This document shows positions 51,154-58,731 of a stretch of 64,000 bases of DNA, piece by piece. The notes under the pieces were generated by a model that had not been told where the DNA came from, did no database searches, and saw only the letters and a list, made by a program, of their open reading frames with translations. Source of the stretch: Hymenobacter puniceus (GTDB lineage: Bacteria; Bacteroidota; Bacteroidia; Cytophagales; Hymenobacteraceae); NCBI RefSeq assembly GCF_014333525.1, contig NZ_JACSCX010000004.1:124001-188000 (forward strand). The letters are read 5' to 3'. Within the stretch, counting starts at the first letter, position 1; each line of letters begins with the position of its first letter. Both the position numbers and the translations under genes were made by a program.

Positions 51154-52350
51154 TTACATAATAGCGTCAGCGTACTTGATGTAGGTTTCCAGGTCCTTGT
51201 CGCCGCGGCCGGAGAGGTTGATGACCACCACGTCGTCGGGGCCGGCGCCGAGCTGATCGAGGGCCGCTAGGGCGTGGGCGGTTTCCAGGGCCGGGATGAT
51301 GCCTTCGAGTCGGCTGCATTCGGCCACGGCTTTCAGGGCCGCTTCGTCTTCGATGCTGATGAAGCGGGCGCGCTTGGAATCGGCCAGGAAGGCGTGCAGC
51401 GGGCCGATGCCGGGGTAATCGAGGCCGGCGGAAATGGAGTAGGGCTCGGTAATCTGGCCGTCCTCATCCTGCATCAGCAGCGTGCGGCTGCCGTGGATGA
51501 TGCCCGGCGTACCCAGCACCGACGTGGCGGCCGAATGGCCTGAGTGCACGCCGTGGCCGGCGGCTTCCACGGCCACCAGCTGCACCGAAGGCTCTTCCAG
51601 GAAGTGGTAGAACGCGCCGGCCGCGTTGGAGCCGCCGCCCACGCAGGCCACCACGTACTGGGGCAGCTCAGAGCCGGTTTTTTCCAGCAGCTGCTTGCGC
51701 ATTTCCTCGCTGATAACGGCCTGCAGGCGCGCCACCAGATCGGGGTACGGGTGCGGCCCCACCACCGAGCCGATGATGTAATGCGTATCCACGGGGTTGC
51801 TTATCCAGTCGCGGATGGCCTCGTTGGTGGCGTCCTTAAGAGTGCGGCTGCCACTCATGGCCGCCCGCACCTCGGCCCCCAGCAGGCGCATGCGGTACAC
51901 GTTGGGCTTCTGCCGCTCCATGTCGATTTCGCCCATGTACACGATGCACTCCATGCCCATCAGGGCGCACACCGTGGCGGTGGCCACGCCGTGCTGGCCG
52001 GCGCCGGTTTCAGCAATGATGCGGGTTTTGCCCAGGCGCTTGGCCAGCAGAATCTGCCCCACGGTGTTGTTCACCTTGTGGGCGCCGGTGTGGCAGAGGT
52101 CCTCGCGCTTGAGGTAGATGCGGGTGTTGTACTTCGCCGACAGCCGCTTGGCCTCGAACAGCGGCGTGGGCCGGCCCACGTAGTCGCGCAGCAGCTGCTG
52201 GTATTCCTGCTGGAACTCCGGCTCGGCCATGATGCTCAGGTATTGCTGGCGCAGCTCCTCCACGTTGGGGTAGAGCATTTCGGGGATGAACGCGCCCCCA
52301 AACTGGCCGTAGTAGCCGCGCTCCGTGGGTTGTTGGTAGGTTGGTTTCAT
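51154..52350 (-). CDS. trpB: Tryptophan synthase beta chain
   Basis: PLP enzyme making tryptophan from indole and serine. 398 residues. The PLP Lys92 lies in HTGAHKVNN, with KREDLCHTG upstream. Further family blocks are [20 protein letters not shown] and the phosphate loop [15 protein letters not shown]-terminal [13 protein letters not shown] is conserved. It lies upstream of trpA; on its upstream side is the NMT1/THI5-like gene. Confidence 0.96.
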   Translation of the reverse strand: MKPTYQQPTERGYYGQFGGAFIPEMLYPNVEELRQQYLSIMAEPEFQQEYQQLLRDYVGRPTPLFEAKRLSAKYNTRIYLKREDLCHTGAHKVNNTVGQILLAKRLGKTRIIAETGAGQHGVATATVCALMGMECIVYMGEIDMERQKPNVYRMRLLGAEVRAAMSGSRTLKDATNEAIRDWISNPVDTHYIIGSVVGPHPYPDLVARLQAVISEEMRKQLLEKTGSELPQYVVACVGGGSNAAGAFYHFLEEPSVQLVAVEAAGHGVHSGHSAATSVLGTPGIIHGSRTLLMQDEDGQITEPYSISAGLDYPGIGPLHAFLADSKRARFISIEDEAALKAVAECSRLEGIIPALETAHALAALDQLGAGPDDVVVINLSGRGDKDLETYIKYADAIM

Positions 52351-52434
52351 GATGGTATCTCGCAGTATCTCGGGGTGGGTGGCGCAGGGTCTCGCAGTGG
52401 ATTACCCCGCAAAATCAGACGCAAAAAAGGGTTC

Positions 52435-53343
52435 CTATAACAGGTCGTTGGTCATGACTTCCGACAGCGGCAGCTTCCGGGTTTCCAGGCCATGCTCGGC
52501 CAGCCAGTCCAGGTAGCGCTGCACCTTGGCGGGGCTCATGTGGCCCCAGCCGGGGCCGCTGCCGTAGTATTCGGCCGTGTACTGCTGGCTTTCGAGCAGG
52601 AAACCGGGGTTGCGGTCGGCGGTCGGCACCAGCTTCTGCAGCAGCGCCACCGCCTCCTCCGGGTGGTCTTTGGCGTGCAGGAAGCCCTGCCCGGACACCC
52701 GCAGAAACTTCCGGTAGGCCTCCCCGTTTTCCAGCACCCGCTTTTCCGACGCCATGATGACGGGCGAATAGCCGTACGGAATGCCATAATCGGCCAGGCG
52801 GAAGCTGGTCAGCGCCACGCCCTGCTGCCGGGCCTGCACGCCTTCCCAGTTATCGAAAATCCAGGTGGCGTCGGCCTGCTGCTGCAGCAGCGTGTTCCAG
52901 ATGCCCAGCTTCTCGGGGTAGGTGATGGTGAGCGGGCCGGTAGCGCCGTCGTTTTCCAGCATCTTCGCCACTATCTGGTCCTCGTAGCGGGCCTGGTACG
53001 AGGCGTAGATTTTGCCGGCTAAATCTTTGGGCGACTGAATATCCGGGCGCTTGAGCGTCACGATGCTGCTCAGGTCTTCCGTCAGCAGGGCGGCCACGGC
53101 TATGGCATCGAACGGCCGGGCCTTGGTGCGGTAGCTGATGATGCTTTCCAGCGGGCAAAGCGCAAAATCGGCTTGGCCAAGCTCTACTTTCTTGGCCGGA
53201 GTCAGGGCGTAGTTGTCGGCCTCCGGGGTCAGCAGCTCCACCTCCAGGCCGTGCTGCGCATACCAGCCCAGCTCCTGGGCCACCACGAAGCCCGTGTGGT
53301 TAGTGTTCACCGTCCAATCCAGCGCAATCTTTATTTCGCTCAT
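52435..53343 (-). CDS. NMT1/THI5-like protein inside trp operon
   Basis: 302 residues, no signal peptide, hence probably cytosolic. It resembles the NMT1/THI5-like binding-protein fold (IALDWTVNTNHTGFVVAQELGWYAQHGLEVELLTPEAD at the N terminus, then LTEDLSSIVTLKRPDIQSPKDLAGKIYASYQ). The Cys-rich motif of the yeast pyrimidine synthase THI5 is not seen. Homologues are ThiY-type pyrimidine-binding proteins, normally exported. It sits between trpF and trpB in the same direction with short gaps, so it is likely cotranscribed. A role in tryptophan metabolism is not known. Confidence 0.82.
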   Translation of the reverse strand: MSEIKIALDWTVNTNHTGFVVAQELGWYAQHGLEVELLTPEADNYALTPAKKVELGQADFALCPLESIISYRTKARPFDAIAVAALLTEDLSSIVTLKRPDIQSPKDLAGKIYASYQARYEDQIVAKMLENDGATGPLTITYPEKLGIWNTLLQQQADATWIFDNWEGVQARQQGVALTSFRLADYGIPYGYSPVIMASEKRVLENGEAYRKFLRVSGQGFLHAKDHPEEAVALLQKLVPTADRNPGFLLESQQYTAEYYGSGPGWGHMSPAKVQRYLDWLAEHGLETRKLPLSEVMTNDLL

Positions 53344-53393
53344 AGCTTTCGTGTATTCGTCTTTAGCGCAATCTGCCTGTGTATGCTGCTGGC

Positions 53394-54023
53394 TTATTCT
53401 GCTTTCAACTCCTGAAAAAAAGTATCCAGCCGGCCGGCGTCCTTGGTGCCCGGGGCGGTTTCGAAGCGGCTGTTCAGGTCCAGGGCAAACAGGCCGGGCA
53501 GCCGAAGGTTGCGCAGCGCCGCCGCATGCTCCGGCCCGATGCCGCCGGCCAGAAAGTAGGGCACTGGCAGGTTGTAGTCCTGCAGCAGCGTCCAGTCGAA
53601 GGCGGTGCCGTTGCCGCCGGGCTGGGAGCCGGCCGTGTCGAAGAGGAAGTAATCCACGCAGCCCACATAGGACCGGAGCTGCGCGAAGTCGAACCCCTCG
53701 CCTACTGCAAACGCCTTCACCACCGGCACGCCGCCGGCCCGCACCGCGGCGCAGGTTTCGGGCGTTTCGTGTCCGTGAAGCTGGGCCAGTTGCAAATCAT
53801 ACTCCCGCACCCGCGCCAGCACCGTGGCCGCGTCGTCGTCCACGAACACGCCCACCTTGCGGATGGCGGCCGGCAACTCCCGCACCGCCGCCGCCGGCAG
53901 CCGCTCCCCCACGTACCGCTTCGACTTCGGGTAGAAGATGAACCCCAGGAAATCGGGCTGCAGCGCCGCCACCGCCCGCAGGCTGTTGGCATCGGCCATC
54001 CCGCAGACTTTGAGGTGAGGCAT
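53394..54023 (-). CDS. trpF: Phosphoribosylanthranilate isomerase
   Basis: Isomerises phosphoribosylanthranilate in tryptophan synthesis. About 209 residues; family start LKVCGM with the catalytic Cys in KVCGMADANS. Further blocks are GFIFYPKSKRYVG and QLHGHETPETC, with the catalytic-region Asp/His near VDYFLFDTA. C-terminal FALDLNSRFETAPGTKDAGRLDTFF is typical. Start 54023 or 54044. It lies between trpC (upstream, after a family B element) and the THI5-like gene. Confidence 0.93.
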   Translation of the reverse strand: MPHLKVCGMADANSLRAVAALQPDFLGFIFYPKSKRYVGERLPAAAVRELPAAIRKVGVFVDDDAATVLARVREYDLQLAQLHGHETPETCAAVRAGGVPVVKAFAVGEGFDFAQLRSYVGCVDYFLFDTAGSQPGGNGTAFDWTLLQDYNLPVPYFLAGGIGPEHAAALRNLRLPGLFALDLNSRFETAPGTKDAGRLDTFFQELKAE

Positions 54024-54055
54024 GTGGTGGGTGTTTGTTGGCATGTGTGGAAGGT

Positions 54056-54153
54056 GTAGAGACGCAATATTTTGCGTCTCCCCGTTGCTGATGTTGTTTG
54101 ATACGCGCGGTGCTGGTCATTCAACGGCGAGACGCAAAATATTGCGTCTCTAC
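54056..54153. repeat. Family B palindromic element between trpC and trpF
   Basis: 25-bp arms (54056-54080 and 54129-54153); core GTTGCTGATGTTGTTT. The arm contains GACGCAATATTTTGCGTC, different from other copies but complementary to its partner. Confidence 0.9.
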
Positions 54154-54166
54154 ATCGTTCTGGCCC

Positions 54167-54979
54167 TTACAACAACGTCACCGCCTCGGTGGCGCGGAGC
54201 TGCTGCACTAAGGCAGCGCAGGCTTTTTCGGGGCGGGAGTGGCGCATGAAGGTTTCGCCCATCAGGAAGCCGCGGTAGCCTACGGCGCGCAGGGCTTCGA
54301 TATCGGCGGCGGTGCTCAGGCCGCTTTCCGTCACCTTCACGTACTCGTCGGGGATGCGCTGGGCCAGCTCACCGGAGGTATCGAGGCTTACGGAGAAATC
54401 GTGCAGGTTGCGGTTGTTTACGCCTACCAGGCTCACGGCGTCGGGGTGCAGGGTTTTGTCCAGTTCCTCGGCGTTGTGAATTTCGAGCAGCACTTCCATC
54501 CCCAGGCTTTTGGCCAGCCGACCCAGGCGCAGCACTTCCTCGCCGCTGAGCACGGCCGCAATCAGCAGCACGGCGTCGGCCCCGAGGCTCTTGGCTTCGA
54601 TGATCTGGTACTCGTCCACCACGAAATCCTTGCGCAGGATGGGGCAGAAATTGAAGCGCCGGGCCGTGGTCAGGTCCTCATTCTTACCACCAAAAAACTC
54701 CATATCCGTCAACACTGACAGCGCCGAAGCACCCGCCTGCATGTAGCCCAGCGTGGTGCGCTCCACCGGGGCATGGGCGTTGATAATGCCCTTGCTGGGC
54801 GACTTGCGCTTGAACTCGGCAATGATGCCGCTCAAATCGTCGCGCAGCAAATAGCGGCGCAGGCTTAGCGGCTGGGCCGGCATGTAGAAGCTTTGCTCTA
54901 GCAGCTTCACCGGCACTAGGCTCTGGCGGGTGGCAACTTCCTGGTGCTTATGGGCGATGATGGTATCGAGAATGGTCAT
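54167..54979 (-). CDS. trpC: Indole-3-glycerol phosphate synthase
   Basis: Makes indole-3-glycerol phosphate from carboxyphenylamino-deoxyribulose phosphate. 270 residues. The catalytic Lys/Glu motifs are visible: IIAEFKRKSPSKG, then ILRKDFVVDEYQIIEAK, LLEIHNAEELDK, VGVNNRNLHDF, and VTESGLSTAADI. The start MTILDTIIAHKHQEVA is standard. trpD is upstream, separated by a family C palindrome. Confidence 0.95.
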   Translation of the reverse strand: MTILDTIIAHKHQEVATRQSLVPVKLLEQSFYMPAQPLSLRRYLLRDDLSGIIAEFKRKSPSKGIINAHAPVERTTLGYMQAGASALSVLTDMEFFGGKNEDLTTARRFNFCPILRKDFVVDEYQIIEAKSLGADAVLLIAAVLSGEEVLRLGRLAKSLGMEVLLEIHNAEELDKTLHPDAVSLVGVNNRNLHDFSVSLDTSGELAQRIPDEYVKVTESGLSTAADIEALRAVGYRGFLMGETFMRHSRPEKACAALVQQLRATEAVTLL

Positions 54980-54986
54980 TTTTTTG

Positions 54987-55020
54987 AGCTGTTAGCTACT
55001 AGCTGTTGGCTGATAGCTGT
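54987..55020. repeat. Short direct-repeat words upstream of trpC
   Basis: AGCTGTTAGCTACTAGCTGT-type repeated words near the trpC start, like those at 21914-21987. Confidence 0.5.
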
Positions 55021-55033
55021 TTCGAAAATCGTG

Positions 55034-55135
55034 TGTCATCCTGAGCGGAGCGAAGGACCTTGTGCCATTCGCACGAAGCGTAACAACAACAGTCGTTCTG
55101 GTTTGATAAGGTCCTTCGCTCCGCTCAGGATGACA
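55034..55135. repeat. Family C palindromic element (copy 2)
   Basis: Perfect 28-bp arms (55034-55061 and 55108-55135), same sequence as 45541-45631. Lies between trpD and trpC. Confidence 0.92.
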
Positions 55136-55152
55136 GGACCTATTTACTGGGC

Positions 55153-56145
55153 TCAGATAGCTGCCACCAGCTCCCGCAGCGCTTGGCGGGCGCGGCCGGA
55201 ATCCAGCGACTCGCGGGCGGCGGCCAGGCTGTCGGCGAAGCTGAAGGTGGGTTCCAGGCAGCCGATGGCCAGGGCCGCGTTGGCCGTTACCACGTCGCGC
55301 TGGGCGCGGGTGGCGCGGCCTTCCAGTACATCAACAAAAATGGCGGCCGATTCGGCGGCGGTGCGGCCACCAGCCAGTTCCTCGGGCTGGTTCAAAGTCA
55401 GGCCCAGGTCGGCGGCCGATACCACCCGCTCGCCCTCGGGCGTGGCCAGCTTGGCGGCGGCCGTCAGCGAAAGTTCATCGTAGCCATCCAGGGCGTGCAC
55501 CACGGCGTAGCGGGTGTCGGTTTGCTGGAGCAGGTAGTGGTAGAGGCGCAGCAACTCCAGGCTGAAGGTGCCCGCTACCTGAAACTTCGGCCGCGCAGGG
55601 TTCACCAGCGGACCCAAGATGTTGAAAAACGTGCGTACGCCCAGCTCCCGGCGCACCGGCCCGGCGTGGCGCATGGCCGGGTGGAAGGCCGGGGCGTGCA
55701 GAAAGCAGATGCCGGCCCGTTCCAGCTGCCGCTGCAGCACGTCGTTGCCCACCCCAAACTCCACGCCCAGCTGCTGCAGCACATCCGACGACCCGCACAC
55801 CGACGACACGCCGATGTTGCCGTGCTTGGTGACCTTGTAGCCCGCCCCGGCCACCACAAAGCAGGCCAGCGTACTGATGTTGAGCGTGTCTTTGCCATCG
55901 CCGCCGGTGCCCACAATGTCCACCGTGTCGCGGGTGCCCAGCTCCGGGTCGCGGCTGAGGCTCAGCAGGGCCTCGCGGAAGCCCGCCAGCTCCGGCACCG
56001 AAATGGGCCGCATCCGGTACACGCTCATAAAGGCCGCCATTTCCGCCGCGTTGGCCTCGCCCTGCCCAATGCGCAGCATGGCTTCCAGCGCCTCGGGGTG
56101 AGTCAGCAGCTGCTGGTCGAATAGTTTATTGAGAATCTGTTTCAC
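55153..56145 (-). CDS. trpD: Anthranilate phosphoribosyltransferase
   Basis: Transfers phosphoribosyl to anthranilate. 330 residues; start is GTG at 56145 (KQILNKLFDQQ). The phosphoribosyl-diphosphate motif VGTGGDGKDTLNIST, then KHGNIGVSSVCGSSDVLQQLG and CFLHAPAFHPAMRHAGPVRRELGVRTFFNILGPLVNPA are conserved. Downstream is trpC. A family B palindrome separates it from trpG upstream. ATT at 56148 is not preferred. Confidence 0.95.
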   Translation of the reverse strand: MKQILNKLFDQQLLTHPEALEAMLRIGQGEANAAEMAAFMSVYRMRPISVPELAGFREALLSLSRDPELGTRDTVDIVGTGGDGKDTLNISTLACFVVAGAGYKVTKHGNIGVSSVCGSSDVLQQLGVEFGVGNDVLQRQLERAGICFLHAPAFHPAMRHAGPVRRELGVRTFFNILGPLVNPARPKFQVAGTFSLELLRLYHYLLQQTDTRYAVVHALDGYDELSLTAAAKLATPEGERVVSAADLGLTLNQPEELAGGRTAAESAAIFVDVLEGRATRAQRDVVTANAALAIGCLEPTFSFADSLAAARESLDSGRARQALRELVAAI

Positions 56146-56200
56146 AATCAGACCGCCACGAAGGCGGATTTGGGGGAAATTGGGTGGGTAATTGCCGGAG

Positions 56201-56299
56201 GTAGAGACGCAATAGTTGGAGTCTCCCCGCGTGCTGATGTTGTTAGCTCCGCGCTACTATTATCGTTCAACGACGAGACTCCAACTATTGCGTCTCTAC
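56201..56299. repeat. Family B palindromic element between trpG and trpD
   Basis: 25-bp arms (56201-56225 and 56275-56299). The arm contains CAATAGTTGGAG, different from the arms at 48859 and 54056, but the partner is complementary. Confidence 0.9.
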
Positions 56300-56310
56300 A
56301 TTCAGCCTGT

Positions 56311-56877
56311 TCAGCTCAGCCAGTTACGCAGCATCTGGTGGCCGTGCTCGGTGAGGATAGACTCGGGGTGGAACTGCACGCCGCGCACATCATACTCCCG
56401 GTGGCGGAAGGCCAGTACCTGGCCGTCGGCATCGAGGGCAGTGACTTCCAGCTCGGCGGGCACGCTCTCGGGGCGCACGCTCCAGCTGTGGTAGCGGCCT
56501 ACTTTAAAGGTATCGGGCAGGCCGTCGAACAGCTTGTCGGCGGCGGTGAGGTGGGCGTCGGTGGCTAGGCCGTGGAGCACCTGAGGCAGGTTGTACAGCT
56601 CCCCGCCGAAGCTCTCGGCCAGGCCTTGGTGGCCCAGGCACACGCCCAGAATCCGCTTGGAAGGTGCGTAACGGCGGATAATTTCGGGCATTAGGCCCGC
56701 TTCCGACGGCACGCCGGGGCCGGGCGACAGCAGCACCGCGTCGTAGGCGGCCACGTCGTCCACAGCCAGCTTGTCGTTACGAATCACGGTTACGTTGTCC
56801 GTATGCCCCAGCTCCCGCAGCACCTGCACGAGGTTATAGGTAAAGGAGTCGTAATTGTCGAGAACGAGAATGTTCAT
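56311..56877 (-). CDS. trpG: Anthranilate synthase component II (glutamine amidotransferase)
   Basis: Supplies ammonia from glutamine to anthranilate synthase. 188 residues. The nucleophile Cys80 is in LGVCLGHQGLAE, and the His-Glu pair near the C terminus in VQFHPESILTEHG. The N terminus MNILVLDNYDSFTYNLVQ is standard. It lies downstream of trpE across a family D palindrome and upstream of trpD. Confidence 0.96.
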   Translation of the reverse strand: MNILVLDNYDSFTYNLVQVLRELGHTDNVTVIRNDKLAVDDVAAYDAVLLSPGPGVPSEAGLMPEIIRRYAPSKRILGVCLGHQGLAESFGGELYNLPQVLHGLATDAHLTAADKLFDGLPDTFKVGRYHSWSVRPESVPAELEVTALDADGQVLAFRHREYDVRGVQFHPESILTEHGHQMLRNWLS

Positions 56878-56901
56878 TGGGTTCGGCCGTTTGACCTGAT
56901 G

Positions 56902-56979
56902 GTCCCAGGGCTGAAGCCCTGGGCTAGTGAGTGACTTCTATAAGGAATGCTTCGTAGCCCAGGGCTTCAGCCCTGGGAC
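56902..56979. repeat. Family D palindromic element between trpE and trpG
   Basis: 25-bp arms (56902-56926 and 56955-56979) of CCCAGGGCTGAAGCCCTGGG type, each arm itself palindromic. Family D words also occur inside the family A elements at 40861-40880 and 44444-44469. Confidence 0.9.
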
Positions 56980-56993
56980 GGCTGCCGCCGATG

Positions 56994-58409
56994 CTACACC
57001 TGCTCCGCGGCCTGCAGCGCCTTGCGCAGGGCGGCCAGCTTGTGGTGCACTTCGTTGAGTTCGGAGTTGATATCGGAGGCGGCTACCACGCCAGCGCCGG
57101 CCTGGAAATAAAGTTGGCCGGCCGTGCTCAGGAAGGAGCGGATCATGATGGCGTGGTTGAAGTCGCCGTTGAAGCCCAAGTGGCCGATGGCGCCGCCGTA
57201 GTAGCCGCGGGCGGTCGGTTCCAGGCCATCAATGAGCTGCATGGCGCGGTGCTTGGGGGCCCCCGAGAGCGTGCCGGCCGGGAAGGTGTCGGCCACCACC
57301 TGCAGGGAGTTGGTGCCGGCGGCCAGGGTGGCGTTCACCTCGCTCACCAGGTGAATCACGTGCGAGTAGAACTGGATTTCGCGGAAGGTTTTCACCCGCA
57401 CGTTGTCGCCGTGGCGGGCCAGGTCGTTGCGGGCCAGGTCCACCAGCATCACGTGCTCGGCGTTTTCCTTGGGGTCGTCGGCCAGCTTCTGGGCCAGGGC
57501 GGCATCCTCGGTGTCGTGGCCAGTCCGGCGGAAGGTGCCCGCAATGGGGAACAGGCTGGCCTCGCGGCCCTGGATGCGCACCTGTGCCTCCGGCGACGAC
57601 CCAAAAATCTTGAAGGAACCGTAATCGAAGTAGAACAGGTAGGGCGAGGGGTTGATGGAGCGCAGCGCCCGGTACACGTTGAACTCGTCGCCCGAAAAGC
57701 CCTGCTGAAACCGGCGCGACAGCACAATCTGAAATACGTCGCCCCGCAGGCAGTGCTGCTGGCCCTGCGCCAGCACCTTCAGGAACTCCTCGTCGGTCTG
57801 GTTGGTCTGCTCCTCCCCTTCCGTCCGGAACTTGAAATCGGGCAGCGAGGGGTTGCGGATCAGGTTCACCAGCTTGGTCAGCCCGTCCTCGTCCACCTCC
57901 TGGCCCTGCAGCGTGTGCTCGAACACGTACAGCTCGTTGCGGAAGTGGTTGATGGCAATAACGTAGCGGTAAGTACCGTACAGGATGTCCGGAACCTGAC
58001 CGGCGGGCTGCTTGTCGGGGTTGAGCGTAAGGTCCTCAAAGGCCTGCACCGCCTCGTAGCCCAGGTACCCGAATAGCCCGCCCGTGATGAAGTCGTGGCC
58101 GGTATCCTCGGTCTGGAAGCTGGCCGCAAAGGCCTGCAGGCGTGCCAGGGCCGTGCGGGGCGAGTCGAGCGTTTCGGTTTCGGTGGTATCGTCGGGCAGC
58201 GTGAGGGTCAGCTCCCGGCCGCGCAGCTCAAAGCGGGCCAGCGGGTCGAAGGCCAGGTAGCTGAACGCGTTCTGCTGACCGTGGTAGTCGGAGCTTTCCA
58301 GCAGCAGGCAGTTATCGTACCGGTCGCGCAGGCGCAGGTAGAGGCTCACGGGCGTCACGGTGTCGGCCAGAACGCGCAGGTGGCGGGTGGTGAGCTGGTA
58401 GGTTTGCAT
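56994..58409 (-). CDS. trpE: Anthranilate synthase component I
   Basis: Converts chorismate to anthranilate with TrpG; first tryptophan-specific step. 471 residues. The LLES tryptophan-binding motif (36-39) suggests feedback inhibition by tryptophan. The catalytic domain follows with FQIVLSRRFQ, then YLFYFDYGSFKIFGSSPEAQVRI, IAGTFRRTGHD, and MLVDLARNDLARHG. The ending with the GYYGGAIGHLGFNGD block is typical. It is the first structural gene of the trp operon, and a Trp-rich leader plus terminator precedes it. Confidence 0.96.
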   Translation of the reverse strand: MQTYQLTTRHLRVLADTVTPVSLYLRLRDRYDNCLLLESSDYHGQQNAFSYLAFDPLARFELRGRELTLTLPDDTTETETLDSPRTALARLQAFAASFQTEDTGHDFITGGLFGYLGYEAVQAFEDLTLNPDKQPAGQVPDILYGTYRYVIAINHFRNELYVFEHTLQGQEVDEDGLTKLVNLIRNPSLPDFKFRTEGEEQTNQTDEEFLKVLAQGQQHCLRGDVFQIVLSRRFQQGFSGDEFNVYRALRSINPSPYLFYFDYGSFKIFGSSPEAQVRIQGREASLFPIAGTFRRTGHDTEDAALAQKLADDPKENAEHVMLVDLARNDLARHGDNVRVKTFREIQFYSHVIHLVSEVNATLAAGTNSLQVVADTFPAGTLSGAPKHRAMQLIDGLEPTARGYYGGAIGHLGFNGDFNHAIMIRSFLSTAGQLYFQAGAGVVAASDINSELNEVHHKLAALRKALQAAEQV

Positions 58410-58459
58410 GAGCGGGGCTGGTTGTGGTGGTGAAGAAGGAGTAGCCAGCGCCGGGCAAT

Positions 58460-58486
58460 AAAAAAAGCCCGGCGGGCGGCCGGGCT
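58460..58486 (-). terminator. trp attenuator terminator
   Basis: 8-bp perfect GC stem AGCCCGGC / GCCGGGCT (58479-58486 and 58466-58473) followed by seven T on the minus strand, between the leader peptide and trpE. Confidence 0.88.
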
Positions 58487-58521
58487 TTCTGTATAGTCGT
58501 TGCGAAGAAAAGGATTCGATT

Positions 58522-58599
58522 CTAACGCACGCACAGGCTGTCCCGTCCGGAATTTCCGTAGGGCCACCACCAGGCTTGCTGCGTCGTCGAAAAAATCAT
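58522..58599 (-). CDS. trpL: trp operon leader peptide (TrpL type)
   Basis: 25-codon frame from ATG 58599 to TAG 58522. It begins MIFSTTQQAWWWPYG, with three consecutive Trp codons at codons 10-12 (58564-58572), and ends in Cys-Val-Arg. Three tandem Trp codons in so short a frame, between a promoter and a terminator before trpE, show it as an attenuation leader. Its only role is to report tryptophanyl-tRNA level to RNA polymerase. No start signal other than its ATG is needed in Bacteroidota. Confidence 0.9.
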   Translation of the reverse strand: MIFSTTQQAWWWPYGNSGRDSLCVR

Positions 58600-58631
58600 A
58601 GTTCAGAGAGTAATCAGGGGCTTGAACGCCA

Positions 58632-58639
58632 CAAAGGTA
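58632..58639 (-). promoter_or_regulatory. trp operon -7 promoter element TACCTTTG
   Basis: Perfect TAnnTTTG on the minus strand, with CTTG about 19 bases upstream, close to the -33 consensus. Transcript leader would be about 215 bases. Confidence 0.7.
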
Positions 58640-58731
58640 CTGGAGGTTCGGTAGCGCGCAAGCAACTGCCATATTTTATACCTGAAATATAGGCAGCCCA
58701 CGGGGCAGGTTGTTGCAAAAATCACAGCCCG

